A DNA stretch of 6,326 nt from Nocardioidaceae bacterium (GCA_013811715.1 JACCUS010000372.1:1-6326); one strand, 5' to 3'. Numbered from the stretch's first letter, positions 1-5,392 are shown. Notes: generated from the letters alone by a model not told the origin. Translations and numbers: made by a program.

Positions 1-47
1 CGGACGAGCGGCTTCCTTAAACAGACTTGATCGCGAGGTCGTACGAC

Positions 48-1007
48 GTGAGCCCTACCGCACGCGCTTTGCTGGCGCTTGAGCTAATCCAGGGCACGCC
101 CGGCATCACGGGCGAGCGGTTGGCGGCGCACCTGGGCGTTTCGGACCGTGCAGCCCGCAGGTATGTCGGAATCCTTCGTGAGGCCGGAATCCCCGTCGAG
201 TCAGAGAGCGGACCGTACGGCGGCTACCGGATCGGGCGCGGGGCGCGGGTGCCGCCGCTGATGTTCAGCACGTCGGAGGCGCTGGGGCTGGTGATGGCGC
301 TGCTGCAGGGGTGGCACGGGTCAGTCGATGCTGATCACCCGGCGGCCACGGCCCTGGGCAAGATCGTGCGGGTGCTACCGGCCACCGCGGCTGCTCCTGC
401 CGAGGCCATGCGTCGCGTGAGAGCCCAGAACCCTAGCGATGCAGCCGCGAGCCCAGACCCGGAGCTCACAGCTGCTCTGGCGCAGGCGTGCGAAAGCAGC
501 CGCCAGGTCCGGATCCGCTATCGCACGAGCAGCGATAGGGGCCGAGAGATGGTGGTCGACCCGTGGGCCGTCGTGGTGCGCCACGGGCGGTGGTACCTGT
601 TGTGCTGGTCGCACTCCGCCGGCGCCCGCAGGGTTCTGCGGCTCGACCGGGTGACGCAGGCGGACCCGACGGGAGAGTCGTTCGACCCCCCGGCTGGCCT
701 GGACGCGGTGCGCGACGTGGAAGAACATCTGGCTGACGGGTGGATGTTCGAGATTGAGGTCCGCATCGACGCGCCGGTCGAGGTGGCCGCACAGTGGGCG
801 CACCGGACACTGGGCCGCCTGCAACCCATCGACGAGCAGAGCTGTGTGCTGCGGGGGAGCGCCGACGACCCGCGGTGGTACGCCGTGCAGCTCGCGGGAA
901 TGCGGGCGCCATTCACCGTGGTGCGTCCCGAAGAGGTGCGAGCGGAGGTGCGGGCCCTCGCCGGCCGGCTGGCGCAGGCTGCTGACGGGTCAACTGCCCG
1001 GCGATGA
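48..1007 (+). CDS. WYL-domain helix-turn-helix transcriptional regulator (YafY-like)
   Basis: A cytoplasmic DNA-binding regulator of 319 residues, the usual length for YafY-type WYL proteins. The N-terminus (about residues 4-65) reads as a winged helix-turn-helix, with GITGERLAAHLGVSDRAARR as the recognition unit and a GPYGGYRIG wing typical of the family. A middle linker follows, then the WYL domain, whose W-Y-L signature is at about residues 182-184 within GRWYLLCWSH. A C-terminal extension ends in a charged helix. WYL domains are known as ligand-sensing modules; the ligand here is not visible. I chose GTG at 48 because a GAGG at 35-38 lies about nine bases upstream and the protein then opens MSPTARALLALELIQ, as relatives do. 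An in-frame TTG at 27 would add seven residues and has no ribosome site. The next gene follows after a palindrome-bearing gap, so local or self regulation is a reasonable inference. Confidence 0.92.
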   Translation: MSPTARALLALELIQGTPGITGERLAAHLGVSDRAARRYVGILREAGIPVESESGPYGGYRIGRGARVPPLMFSTSEALGLVMALLQGWHGSVDADHPAATALGKIVRVLPATAAAPAEAMRRVRAQNPSDAAASPDPELTAALAQACESSRQVRIRYRTSSDRGREMVVDPWAVVVRHGRWYLLCWSHSAGARRVLRLDRVTQADPTGESFDPPAGLDAVRDVEEHLADGWMFEIEVRIDAPVEVAAQWAHRTLGRLQPIDEQSCVLRGSADDPRWYAVQLAGMRAPFTVVRPEEVRAEVRALAGRLAQAADGSTARR

Positions 1008-1059
1008 GCAGAACCTCCCCTGACCTGGGAAATGCAGGGCAGGGCCGAGCTTCTGCCGA

Positions 1060-1081
1060 TCGTCGATGTCGACGTCGACGA
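1060..1081. promoter_or_regulatory. Imperfect 22-bp palindrome, candidate operator
   Basis: Arms TCGTCGA (1060-1066) and TCGACGA (1075-1081) are perfect inverted copies, and GTCGAC at 1068-1073 shares the same centre, so 20 of 22 positions are symmetric. It lies 53 bases after the WYL gene stop and just upstream of a possible promoter for the next gene, the place expected for a dimeric regulator site. Binding by the WYL protein is inference. GTC/GAC repeats are common in high-GC DNA, which lowers confidence. Confidence 0.4.
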
Positions 1082-1082
1082 G

Positions 1083-1108
1083 CTCGAGGTCTCGTTTGAC
1101 TCGAGGTC
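1083..1108. repeat. Two direct copies of CTCGAGGTC flanking the -35 region
   Basis: CTCGAGGTC occurs at 1083-1091 and again at 1100-1108, 17 bp start to start. The second copy overlaps the last two bases of the TTGACT hexamer at 1096-1101. Direct repeats at a promoter can be regulator half-sites. This is seen directly in the sequence; the function is inferred. Confidence 0.35.
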
Positions 1109-1125
1109 GCTGGCGGATGGATAGT
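1096..1125 (+). promoter_or_regulatory. Candidate sigma-70-type promoter for the small barrel-protein gene
   Basis: TTGACT (1096-1101) and GATAGT (1120-1125) are separated by 18 bp. They match the consensus -35 at 5 of 6 and the -10 at 4 of 6. Transcription would begin near 1132, leaving a leader of about 93 bases before ATG 1225. GCCCGA (1134-1139) and TCGGGC (1166-1171) in that leader could pair. Prediction only. Confidence 0.4.
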
Positions 1126-1224
1126 GAAAAATGGCCCGAAGGGGTCATGCCTCTCAACGACGCCATCGGGCAGGCTGTCAAGTGTGTGAGCCGCGACCAT
1201 GTGGCGCACGGAGAGGAAGAGCTC

Positions 1225-1536
1225 ATGTATCGGCATCGCATTCACATGACGGTCCGCGACTTGCACGGCTGGAACGAAGCCCTCGCTGTCGCGGAGGAGA
1301 TCAACGCCTTGGCGACCCGGCTAGGCCAGCCCAACGCGACGATGTGGACGGAGAGCTTCGGCGCCTTCAACCAGATTGTTGCGGAGATTGATTATGAAAG
1401 CCTCGCTGCTTACGAGACGGGCCAGAAGGAGATGTCCGAGGACCCCGAATGGTCCAAGCTCATGGGCCGGCTCATCCCGGTCCTGGTCGAGGGCAAGGGC
1501 TACACCGAGATGATGGAGCAAGCAAGGGGCTGGTGA
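1225..1536 (+). CDS. Small protein, probable dimeric alpha/beta-barrel (NIPSNAP-like) fold
   Basis: A soluble protein of 103 residues with no signal peptide or membrane segment. It begins MYRHRIHMTVRDLHGW, a likely first strand. A helix rich in Ala and Glu follows (about 17-33), then TMWTESFGAFNQIVAEIDYE, which looks like two strands, then a helical stretch with AYETGQKEMSEDPEW, and a closing strand-helix. This beta-alpha-beta-beta-alpha-beta order with an aromatic-rich core recalls NIPSNAP/ABM-type ferredoxin-like barrels, but I do not recognise a specific family and no reaction can be assigned. The start is ATG 1225, preceded by GAGAGG at 1211-1216 with eight bases of spacing. The frame stays open upstream to ATG 1066, but that stretch overlaps the candidate promoter and reads as non-protein. 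It sits behind the WYL regulator and may be its target. The gene is well supported, the fold moderately. Confidence 0.8.
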   Translation: MYRHRIHMTVRDLHGWNEALAVAEEINALATRLGQPNATMWTESFGAFNQIVAEIDYESLAAYETGQKEMSEDPEWSKLMGRLIPVLVEGKGYTEMMEQARGW

Positions 1537-1838
1537 TGACCCGGCTGGGCCACATGTACCTCAGTAGGCGGCTGACGAACCATTCTCGTGGTCAAACCGA
1601 CAACTAAGGCGAGTCCGCCTGCGGAGCGCGCCCCCCGCGGCCGACCGCTCGACAGTCAGGCGCGACCACCCTACCCCCACGGCACCTCGCGGCCGCTGGC
1701 AATCTGCACGTCTGGGTGCAGGCGGTACCTCACCGGCGGGTTCATCGCAGTTCGGCTCCTGATCCAGCAAACGGCGTTGGTTTTCGGTGGTGAGTTGCGA
1801 TATGGCTCATAGACCCGCGGCAAGAGGAGGTGGACGCG
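1537..1838. other. Gene-free stretch upstream of the sigma-factor gene
   Basis: I find no convincing gene on either strand; the open frames here have low-complexity, Arg/Pro-rich translations and no ribosome site. Two small hairpins are visible. AGGCG/CGCCT (1607-1611 and 1616-1620, loop AGTC) could end the upstream unit. CTGCAC/GTGCAG (1704-1709 and 1716-1721, loop of six) has no assigned role. A weak promoter-like pair, TTGGTT (1777-1782) and TATGGC (1801-1806), lies just before the sigma gene, but the match is poor. I saw no clear ECF-type GGAAC/CGTC pair, so autoregulation is not supported. Confidence 0.5.
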
Positions 1839-2453
1839 GTGGAGCGGAGGGCGCGAGAAGTGACGCAGGCCGGGCCCTGGGGCGAGTCGGAGCGGCACCG
1901 GCTGGTCCGGCTCTGCGGCGCCATCTCCGGCGACTGGGACGCCGCCGAGGACCTCGCCCAGGAGACGCTGCTTGAGGCGTGGCGCAGCGCCGACAAGCTG
2001 CTCGACGAGGCGGGCGCCGAACGCTGGTTGGCGGCGATCGCCCGCAACGTGTGCCTGCGTTGGGCGCGGCGGCGGGGCCGCGATGTCGCCCTGCTCGCCC
2101 GCGTGGACGCCGCCATGGAGGCATCGGTCTCGCCGTTCGACGAAGCGGACGTGGAGGTGGAGCTCGAGCGCACGGAGCTGATAGACCTGCTCGACCGCGC
2201 GCTTGCGCTCCTGCCGCCCACGACACGCGACGTGCTGGTCGACCGATACGTGCATGAGTCCCCCCACGCAGAGATCGCCGCACGACTCGGGATCTCCGCC
2301 GACGCGGTCTCCATGCGGCTCAGCAGGGGCAAGATCGTCCTCCGGCGCCTGTTCCAGTCGCAGCTTCGAGAGGAGGCGGTGGCGTTCGGCCTGGTGGACG
2401 AATCCGATCGGAACTGGCGAGAGACCCGCGTGTGGTGCGTCGACTGCGGATGA
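1839..2453 (+). CDS. ECF RNA polymerase sigma factor, C-terminally truncated
   Basis: Directs RNA polymerase to alternative promoters. The 204 residues carry an intact sigma-2 region (about 17-80, including DAAEDLAQETLLEAWR at 34-49 and the -10-binding WLAAIARNVCLRWARRR) and an intact sigma-4 region (about 120-172: LPPTTRDVLVDRY, then the helix-turn-helix HAEIAARLGISADAVSMRLS). It then reads NWRETRVWCVDCG and stops at TGA 2451-2453. In relatives as I recall them, the W-C-x-x-C-G motif opens a zinc ribbon followed by a long C-terminal extension, so this stop falls mid-domain. The missing tail's last part survives in the +1 frame downstream. GTG 1839 is preferred because AAGAGGAGG (1822-1830) is eight bases upstream; GTG 1830 overlaps that site. 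Core promoter-recognition regions are complete, so the short protein may still work. Confidence 0.85.
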   Translation: MERRAREVTQAGPWGESERHRLVRLCGAISGDWDAAEDLAQETLLEAWRSADKLLDEAGAERWLAAIARNVCLRWARRRGRDVALLARVDAAMEASVSPFDEADVEVELERTELIDLLDRALALLPPTTRDVLVDRYVHESPHAEIAARLGISADAVSMRLSRGKIVLRRLFQSQLREEAVAFGLVDESDRNWRETRVWCVDCG

Positions 2454-2703
2454 AGGCTGTGGCGAGGAGGTCTGCTGCTCGATGGCCGGCCTGGCGCTGG
2501 CCCACCCGACGGTGCGGGCGTTCCACAAGGGCCATCGACGGATCAAGGCGCGCCGCCCGCCGCGCGAGGTGGAGACCGGAGGACTGCCCGCCGTGGTGGT
2601 CCGACACGAGGACGCCCTCGGGAGCGCGGGAGTCGACGTCGTGTTCGCGCGTGACACTCTCCGAGTGCTGGAGGTCCGCGGTCCTTCGGGGACCGGCCTG
2701 TGA
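2454..2703 (+). pseudogene. Detached C-terminal remnant of the sigma factor (+1 frame)
   Basis: In the +1 frame relative to the sigma gene, this stretch encodes EGCGEEVCCSMAGLALAHP and then a chain ending near DVVFARDTLRVLEV. I recognise this as the usual C-terminus of zinc-ribbon ECF sigma factors (a second ribbon ending C-G-E-E-V-S-S-S, then an alpha/beta tail). The remainder of the first ribbon, the linker and the first half of the second ribbon, roughly 90 residues by my memory of relatives, are absent. An internal deletion that also changed frame is the simplest reading. The fragment ends at TGA 2701-2703, which overlaps the GTG start of the exporter gene, as an intact upstream gene would. 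It could still be translated on its own: ATG 2482 has GAGGAGG at 2464-2470, eleven bases upstream, and would give 73 residues. A +1 ribosomal frameshift at the TGA is a less likely alternative. Confidence 0.65.
2679..2695 (+). other. Small hairpin just before the exporter start
   Basis: CGGTCC (2679-2684) and GGACCG (2690-2695) form a six-base-pair stem closed by TTCGG, ending five bases before GTG 2700. In mRNA it would cover the region where a ribosome site for the exporter should be, consistent with translation depending on ribosomes arriving from upstream. The function is inferred. Confidence 0.35.
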
Positions 2704-3983
2704 GCATGCTGGCCGCCCTGGGTCGCCGGGACTTCTCCCTGCTCTGGTTCGGCGGACTCGTGTCAATCGCCGGCGACTGGGTGCTGTACGCGGCCCTGCC
2801 CTACTTCGTCTACGCGGAGACCGGGTCGACCGTCGCGACCGCCGGGATGATTGCCGCCGAGCTGGCGCCCGGCGTCCTGCTCGGGTCGGTCGCGGGGGTC
2901 TTCGTCGATCGGTGGGACCGCAAGCGAGTGCTCGTCGGCTCGAACCTCTTGCAAGCCGGGGTGGTGGCGCTGCTGCTGTTGGTCCCGCTGGGTGGCTGGC
3001 TGTGGCTGGTCTATGCAGTGGCGGCCGCGCAGTCAGCGGTCGCGGCCTTCTCGATGCCTGCCGAGGGCGCCCTCATCCCCGCCCTGGTGGAGGACAAGGA
3101 CCTGGTCGCGGCGAACGCGCTGAACGCCTTGAACAATCGCCTCGCCCGTCTCATCGGGATCCCCGTCGGCGGGACATTGCTGGGCGTGTTCGGTCTGCAA
3201 CCCGTCGTCGCCGTCGACTGCGCCACCTTCGTCGTCGCCGCCCTGCTGATCGCGCCCATCGCCACGCCTGGTGCGGCTCGGGCGTCACCCGCTGAGGACG
3301 ATCCAACCGCCGCCGTCGCGAAGTCGGCGTGGGCGTCATTCTGGGAGGACTGGCTGGGGGGGCTCCGGCTCGTGCGTCGAGAGCGGATGATCGCGTTGAT
3401 CTTCGTGGTGCTCGGGCTGATGACCTTCGGGGGGACCATGCTCGACCCTCTGGACGTCGCCTGGGTGCGTGACGTGCTGGGTGAAGGGCCGCAGGTGTAC
3501 GCGTGGCTGATAACGGCCCACGCCGCCAGCGGGATCGTCGGCACCTTGCTGGTGGGACAGTACGGCGGCACGCTGTCGCCACGCCACCTGATCGGTTGTA
3601 GCTCGGTCGCCGCGGGCGCTGCCCTGGCTGTGAAGTACAACGTGCCTGTCCTCCCGCTGGCTGTCGCGCTGTCCGTGTTCACCGGTGCGACCTCCGTCGT
3701 GTCCAGTGTCGGGGTGGAGACGCTGGTGCAGCGCGGCGTCCCCGACGAGTACCGCGGCCGAGTCTTCGGCTCGCTCGGCGCGTCGGGCGCGCTGCTCAGC
3801 CTGTCGGGCGCCGGGGTAGGCGGGCTGCTGGCTGAGGTCGTCGGCATCGTCACGATGCTCAGTGTGGCGGCCGGGCTGACCGTTCTCGCCGGCCTCGTGG
3901 TCCTCGTCGCGCTCGCAGGAAGCACGGGCCAACCGGTCGAGGCCAAACCGGGCAGGCTTGAGCCGCTCAAGCGCCCAACGTAG
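2700..3983 (+). CDS. MFS efflux transporter (EntS/MFS_3-like)
   Basis: An inner-membrane exporter of 427 residues, typical for 11-12-helix major facilitator proteins. It opens with GRRDFSLLWFGGLVSIAGDWV, a common start for the MFS_3/EntS group. The family motif A loop between helices 2 and 3 is clear (about residues 62-78, with D70, R71, R74, K75). ALVEDKDLVAANALNALNN and then a glycine-rich IPVGGTLLG helix are also family hallmarks. A charged cytoplasmic loop lies near residues 195-225, and EYRGRVFGSLGASGALLSL marks the second half. The substrate is unknown; relatives export siderophores or antibiotics. The start GTG overlaps the stop of the sigma remnant (GTGA), implying translational coupling; ATG 2706 is an alternative start. 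No good ribosome site is visible, so expression may have suffered from the upstream break. Confidence 0.9.
   Translation: MSMLAALGRRDFSLLWFGGLVSIAGDWVLYAALPYFVYAETGSTVATAGMIAAELAPGVLLGSVAGVFVDRWDRKRVLVGSNLLQAGVVALLLLVPLGGWLWLVYAVAAAQSAVAAFSMPAEGALIPALVEDKDLVAANALNALNNRLARLIGIPVGGTLLGVFGLQPVVAVDCATFVVAALLIAPIATPGAARASPAEDDPTAAVAKSAWASFWEDWLGGLRLVRRERMIALIFVVLGLMTFGGTMLDPLDVAWVRDVLGEGPQVYAWLITAHAASGIVGTLLVGQYGGTLSPRHLIGCSSVAAGAALAVKYNVPVLPLAVALSVFTGATSVVSSVGVETLVQRGVPDEYRGRVFGSLGASGALLSLSGAGVGGLLAEVVGIVTMLSVAAGLTVLAGLVVLVALAGSTGQPVEAKPGRLEPLKRPT
3956..3972 (+). terminator. Perfect 7-bp hairpin at the end of the MFS gene
   Basis: GCTTGAG (3956-3962) and CTCAAGC (3966-3972) pair perfectly around a CCG loop, inside the last codons and nine bases before the stop codon. 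There is no T run, as is common for actinomycete terminators, so a terminator role is possible but unproven. Confidence 0.3.
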
Positions 3984-4189
3984 CGCCGCGCAGGTCACGA
4001 TGCCACCGCGTGCTCCCGCGCAAACTCAACGAGAACACTGCCCTTGCGCCCTTTGGTACCGACCGGTGGCGGTTCCGGCCTGCTCGGTCACGGCCTTGTG
4101 CCGGCTCGGGGGCAGTCCCAGGTTCGAGGCTGTCCCCTAACGACCCCCGCTCACCACACTGGGGCCTTGCTGCATGAGCACTCTAGGGG
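3984..4189. other. Gene-free stretch after the exporter
   Basis: I see no gene here that I can support. Minus-strand frames give short peptides, one of which (about 4090 down to 3995) ends VLVEFAREHAVAS and looks faintly protein-like, possibly a decayed remnant. No family could be assigned to it. The stretch otherwise contains a stem-loop at 4108-4137. Confidence 0.5.
4108..4137 (+). terminator. Stem-loop, possible terminator of the sigma/exporter unit
   Basis: GGGGGCAG (4108-4115) pairs with CTGTCCCC (4130-4137) over eight positions with one G-U pair, leaving a 14-base loop. It lies about 125 bases after the exporter stop and is followed by TAA rather than a T tract. A terminator or mRNA-stabilising role is inferred from position. 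Confidence 0.35.
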
Positions 4190-4224
4190 AAACTCGCGGG
4201 GACTTGACAAGTCGCCGCGAGTTT
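4190..4224. repeat. 35-bp near-perfect palindrome overlapping a promoter
   Basis: AAACTCGCGG (4190-4199) and CCGCGAGTTT (4215-4224) are perfect inverted copies. Inside them GACTTG (4201-4206) and CAAGTC (4208-4213) are also perfect, all centred on A4207, with a single G/G mismatch pair at 4200/4214. It contains TTGACA at 4204-4209, a consensus -35 element, so it is best read as a regulator-binding site controlling the secreted-protein operon. As RNA it could also form a long hairpin and act as a terminator for rightward transcription, but only TTT follows. No regulator gene adjoins it in the window. Confidence 0.7.
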
Positions 4225-4232
4225 GGTAGGCC
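4204..4232 (+). promoter_or_regulatory. Candidate promoter of the I36-protein/ABC operon
   Basis: A perfect TTGACA (4204-4209) and TAGGCC (4227-4232) are separated by exactly 17 bp. The -10 resembles the actinomycete TAGRRT pattern except for its last bases. Transcription would start near 4239, giving a leader of about 53 bases that includes the ten-G run. The -35 sits at the centre of the 35-bp palindrome, so a protein bound there should block RNA polymerase. Confidence 0.5.
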
Positions 4233-4257
4233 GTCTCCATCAGGTGCTCTCCAAACC

Positions 4258-4267
4258 GGGGGGGGGG
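4258..4267. repeat. Run of ten G in the operon leader
   Basis: Ten consecutive G residues lie between the candidate promoter and the ATG at 4292. Homopolymers of this length are prone to slippage and to sequencing error. Because the run is upstream of the chosen start, length changes would alter the leader rather than the protein. Confidence 0.9.
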
Positions 4268-4291
4268 AACCGCTCGGCGGAAAGTGGAGGC

Positions 4292-4657
4292 ATGAGTCTC
4301 AAGAGGGTATTTGCGGTGGTTGTGCTTGCGGCCGCGGGCGTCGGCGGGGTGCAGACCGCCGAGGCGGAGTTCGAAGATTGCAACTCGGGCAACGTCTGCA
4401 TGTGGGGCAACAACGACTACGTGTGGAAGATCGGTGAGCGTCCTAAGGACGGCGGCGTCAGGAGCTTCGACGCGGATTCAGACCGGAACGACGAGATGGA
4501 CTCGTGGGCCAACAGGACCAACCTCGCTGCCGCCGCGTACTCGGACGCGGGGGGTAGCGGTGACTGCCAGACGTTCCACGCGGCGAGCAGAGACAACAAC
4601 GTCGCACCGTGGAACAGCGACGAGGTCTCCTCGTGGAGAACCGACCAGAGTTGCTGA
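4292..4657 (+). CDS. Secreted small protein, peptidase inhibitor family I36 (beta/gamma-crystallin-like)
   Basis: An exported protein of 121 residues. K4 and R5 precede a hydrophobic stretch (6-20), and AEA at 23-25 is a signal peptidase I site, predicting a mature protein from about residue 26. The mature part has four cysteines (C30, C36, C92, C121), enough for two disulfides, with GNVCMWGNNDY near its start, NDEMDSWANRT in the middle, and ending NSDEVSSWRTDQSC. This pattern, two similar halves each with an acidic N-D/S-E-x-x-S-W turn, fits the I36 group, whose founding member inhibits a Streptomyces metalloprotease. Inhibitor activity here is inferred. Alternatives are a structural wall protein or an antimicrobial peptide. 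GGAGG at 4286-4290 lies only one base before the ATG, unusually close; GGAAAG at 4279-4284 may serve instead. The stop TGA directly abuts the ATPase ATG, indicating one operon. Confidence 0.82.
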   Translation: MSLKRVFAVVVLAAAGVGGVQTAEAEFEDCNSGNVCMWGNNDYVWKIGERPKDGGVRSFDADSDRNDEMDSWANRTNLAAAAYSDAGGSGDCQTFHAASRDNNVAPWNSDEVSSWRTDQSC

Positions 4658-5392
4658 ATGGCCGCGTTGGCTGGCCGCGATGAGCTTGTTGAGTCTTCGA
4701 GCTTGTTGAGTCTTCGAGGGGTTAGCAGGTCGTTCGTCTCTTCGGGTGAGACCGTGTCGGCGGTCCAAGACGTGTCCCTCGCGGCAGACGCCGGGGAGAT
4801 GGTCTGCGTCTTCGGCGCCAGCGGGTCCGGCAAGACAACACTGCTCAACCTCATTGCCGGACTGGACACGGCGGATTCCGGGACCGTCCACATCGCGGAC
4901 GTCGAGGTCGGATCGCTGACCGAGAGCGAACGGGCACGGCACCGGCTGGAAACCGTCGGGGTGGTGTTCCAGGAGCACCAGCTGATCGACGAGTTCACCG
5001 CGCGGGAGAATGTGGCGCTCCCGTTGGAGGTCCGGGGCCTGCCGGTTGGGAAGGCGGCGCGACAGGCCGACATTGAATTGGAGCGGGTCGGGATCCGCCA
5101 TCTGGCCGATCGGATGCCGAGCCAGATGTCGGGCGGACAGCGACAGCGGGTCGGCATCGCCCGCGCCCTGGCGGGGCAGCGGCGGGTCCTGCTCGCGGAC
5201 GAGCCCACAGGCGCCCTGGATTCGACCAACTCTCGCGCCCTGTTCGCCCTGATCAGGGATCTGTGCCGCCAGGGCACGTTGGCGGTCGTGTGCTCACACG
5301 ATGCAATGTGCAGAGAATTCGCCGACACGGTCTACGAGATGATCGACGGACAACTGCTGCGTCGCGAGGCGACAGTCGATGCCCTCCCATGA
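4658..5392 (+). CDS. ABC transporter ATP-binding protein (MacB/LolD type)
   Basis: The cytoplasmic ATPase that powers the FtsX-like permease encoded next. All nucleotide-binding motifs are present in its 244 residues: Walker A GASGSGKT (53-60), Q-loop at Q105 in VVFQEHQ, signature MSGGQRQR (157-164), Walker B VLLADEP (177-183) with TGALD, and the H-loop H214 in VVCSHD. The length and the family's LPLEVRGLP stretch fit MacB/LolD ATPases, which drive lipoprotein release, peptide export or peptide sensing rather than classical transport. ATG 4658 abuts the previous stop (TGAATG), with no ribosome site at normal spacing, so reinitiation is likely. The first 15 or so residues (MAALAGRDELVESS) are foreign to the family; LLSLRGVSRSF is where homologues normally begin. 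This comes from a 17-bp tandem duplication at 4682-4715. TTG 4703 or 4706 are alternative starts. Confidence 0.93.
   Translation: MAALAGRDELVESSSLLSLRGVSRSFVSSGETVSAVQDVSLAADAGEMVCVFGASGSGKTTLLNLIAGLDTADSGTVHIADVEVGSLTESERARHRLETVGVVFQEHQLIDEFTARENVALPLEVRGLPVGKAARQADIELERVGIRHLADRMPSQMSGGQRQRVGIARALAGQRRVLLADEPTGALDSTNSRALFALIRDLCRQGTLAVVCSHDAMCREFADTVYEMIDGQLLRREATVDALP
4682..4715. repeat. Exact 17-bp tandem duplication at the start of the ATPase gene
   Basis: GAGCTTGTTGAGTCTTC occurs twice back to back (4682-4698 and 4699-4715), followed by a further GAG. The unit is not a multiple of three, so copy number decides which upstream start codon is in frame. With two copies ATG 4658 is in frame, while ATG 4680 runs to a stop after nine residues. 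With one copy ATG 4680 would read MSLLSLRGVSRSF and ATG 4658 would stop at a TAG. Copies are identical, so the event is probably recent. Confidence 0.95.

Noticed and set aside
1066..1224. Upstream in-frame extension of the small barrel protein to ATG 1066
   Set aside because: It overlaps the candidate promoter and palindrome, reads as a Ser/Arg-rich non-protein sequence, and lacks a ribosome site; ATG 1225 has a good one.
1671..2657. Long minus-strand open frame (328 codons) opposite the sigma factor
   Set aside because: The translation is low-complexity and Arg/Pro/Ala-rich with no recognisable domain, and the + strand encodes a clear sigma factor. It is a GC-driven shadow.
3011..3970. Long minus-strand open frame (319 codons) opposite the MFS gene
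   Set aside because: Ser/Thr/Pro-rich with no domain pattern, and antisense to a clear membrane transporter. Stop codons are rare on that frame because of base composition.
3995..4090. Short minus-strand peptide ending VLVEFAREHAVAS as a gene remnant
   Set aside because: Only about 30 codons between stops, no start with a ribosome site and no family I recognise. Kept only as a note.
4108..4137. tRNA 3' end or attachment site suggested by GGTTCGAGG
   Set aside because: The bases around it do not form a five-pair T-arm, and no acceptor, D-arm or anticodon arm can be found. The surrounding stem is better explained as an ordinary hairpin.
4417..5328. Minus-strand open frame (303 codons) opposite the I36-protein and ATPase genes
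   Set aside because: It spans two unrelated, well-supported + strand genes and shows no recognisable motifs.
4292..5392. Lactococcin 972-type bacteriocin cassette
   Set aside because: The gene order is similar, but the secreted protein's cysteine and Trp/Asn pattern fits I36/crystallin-like proteins, and I do not see lactococcin 972 family motifs.
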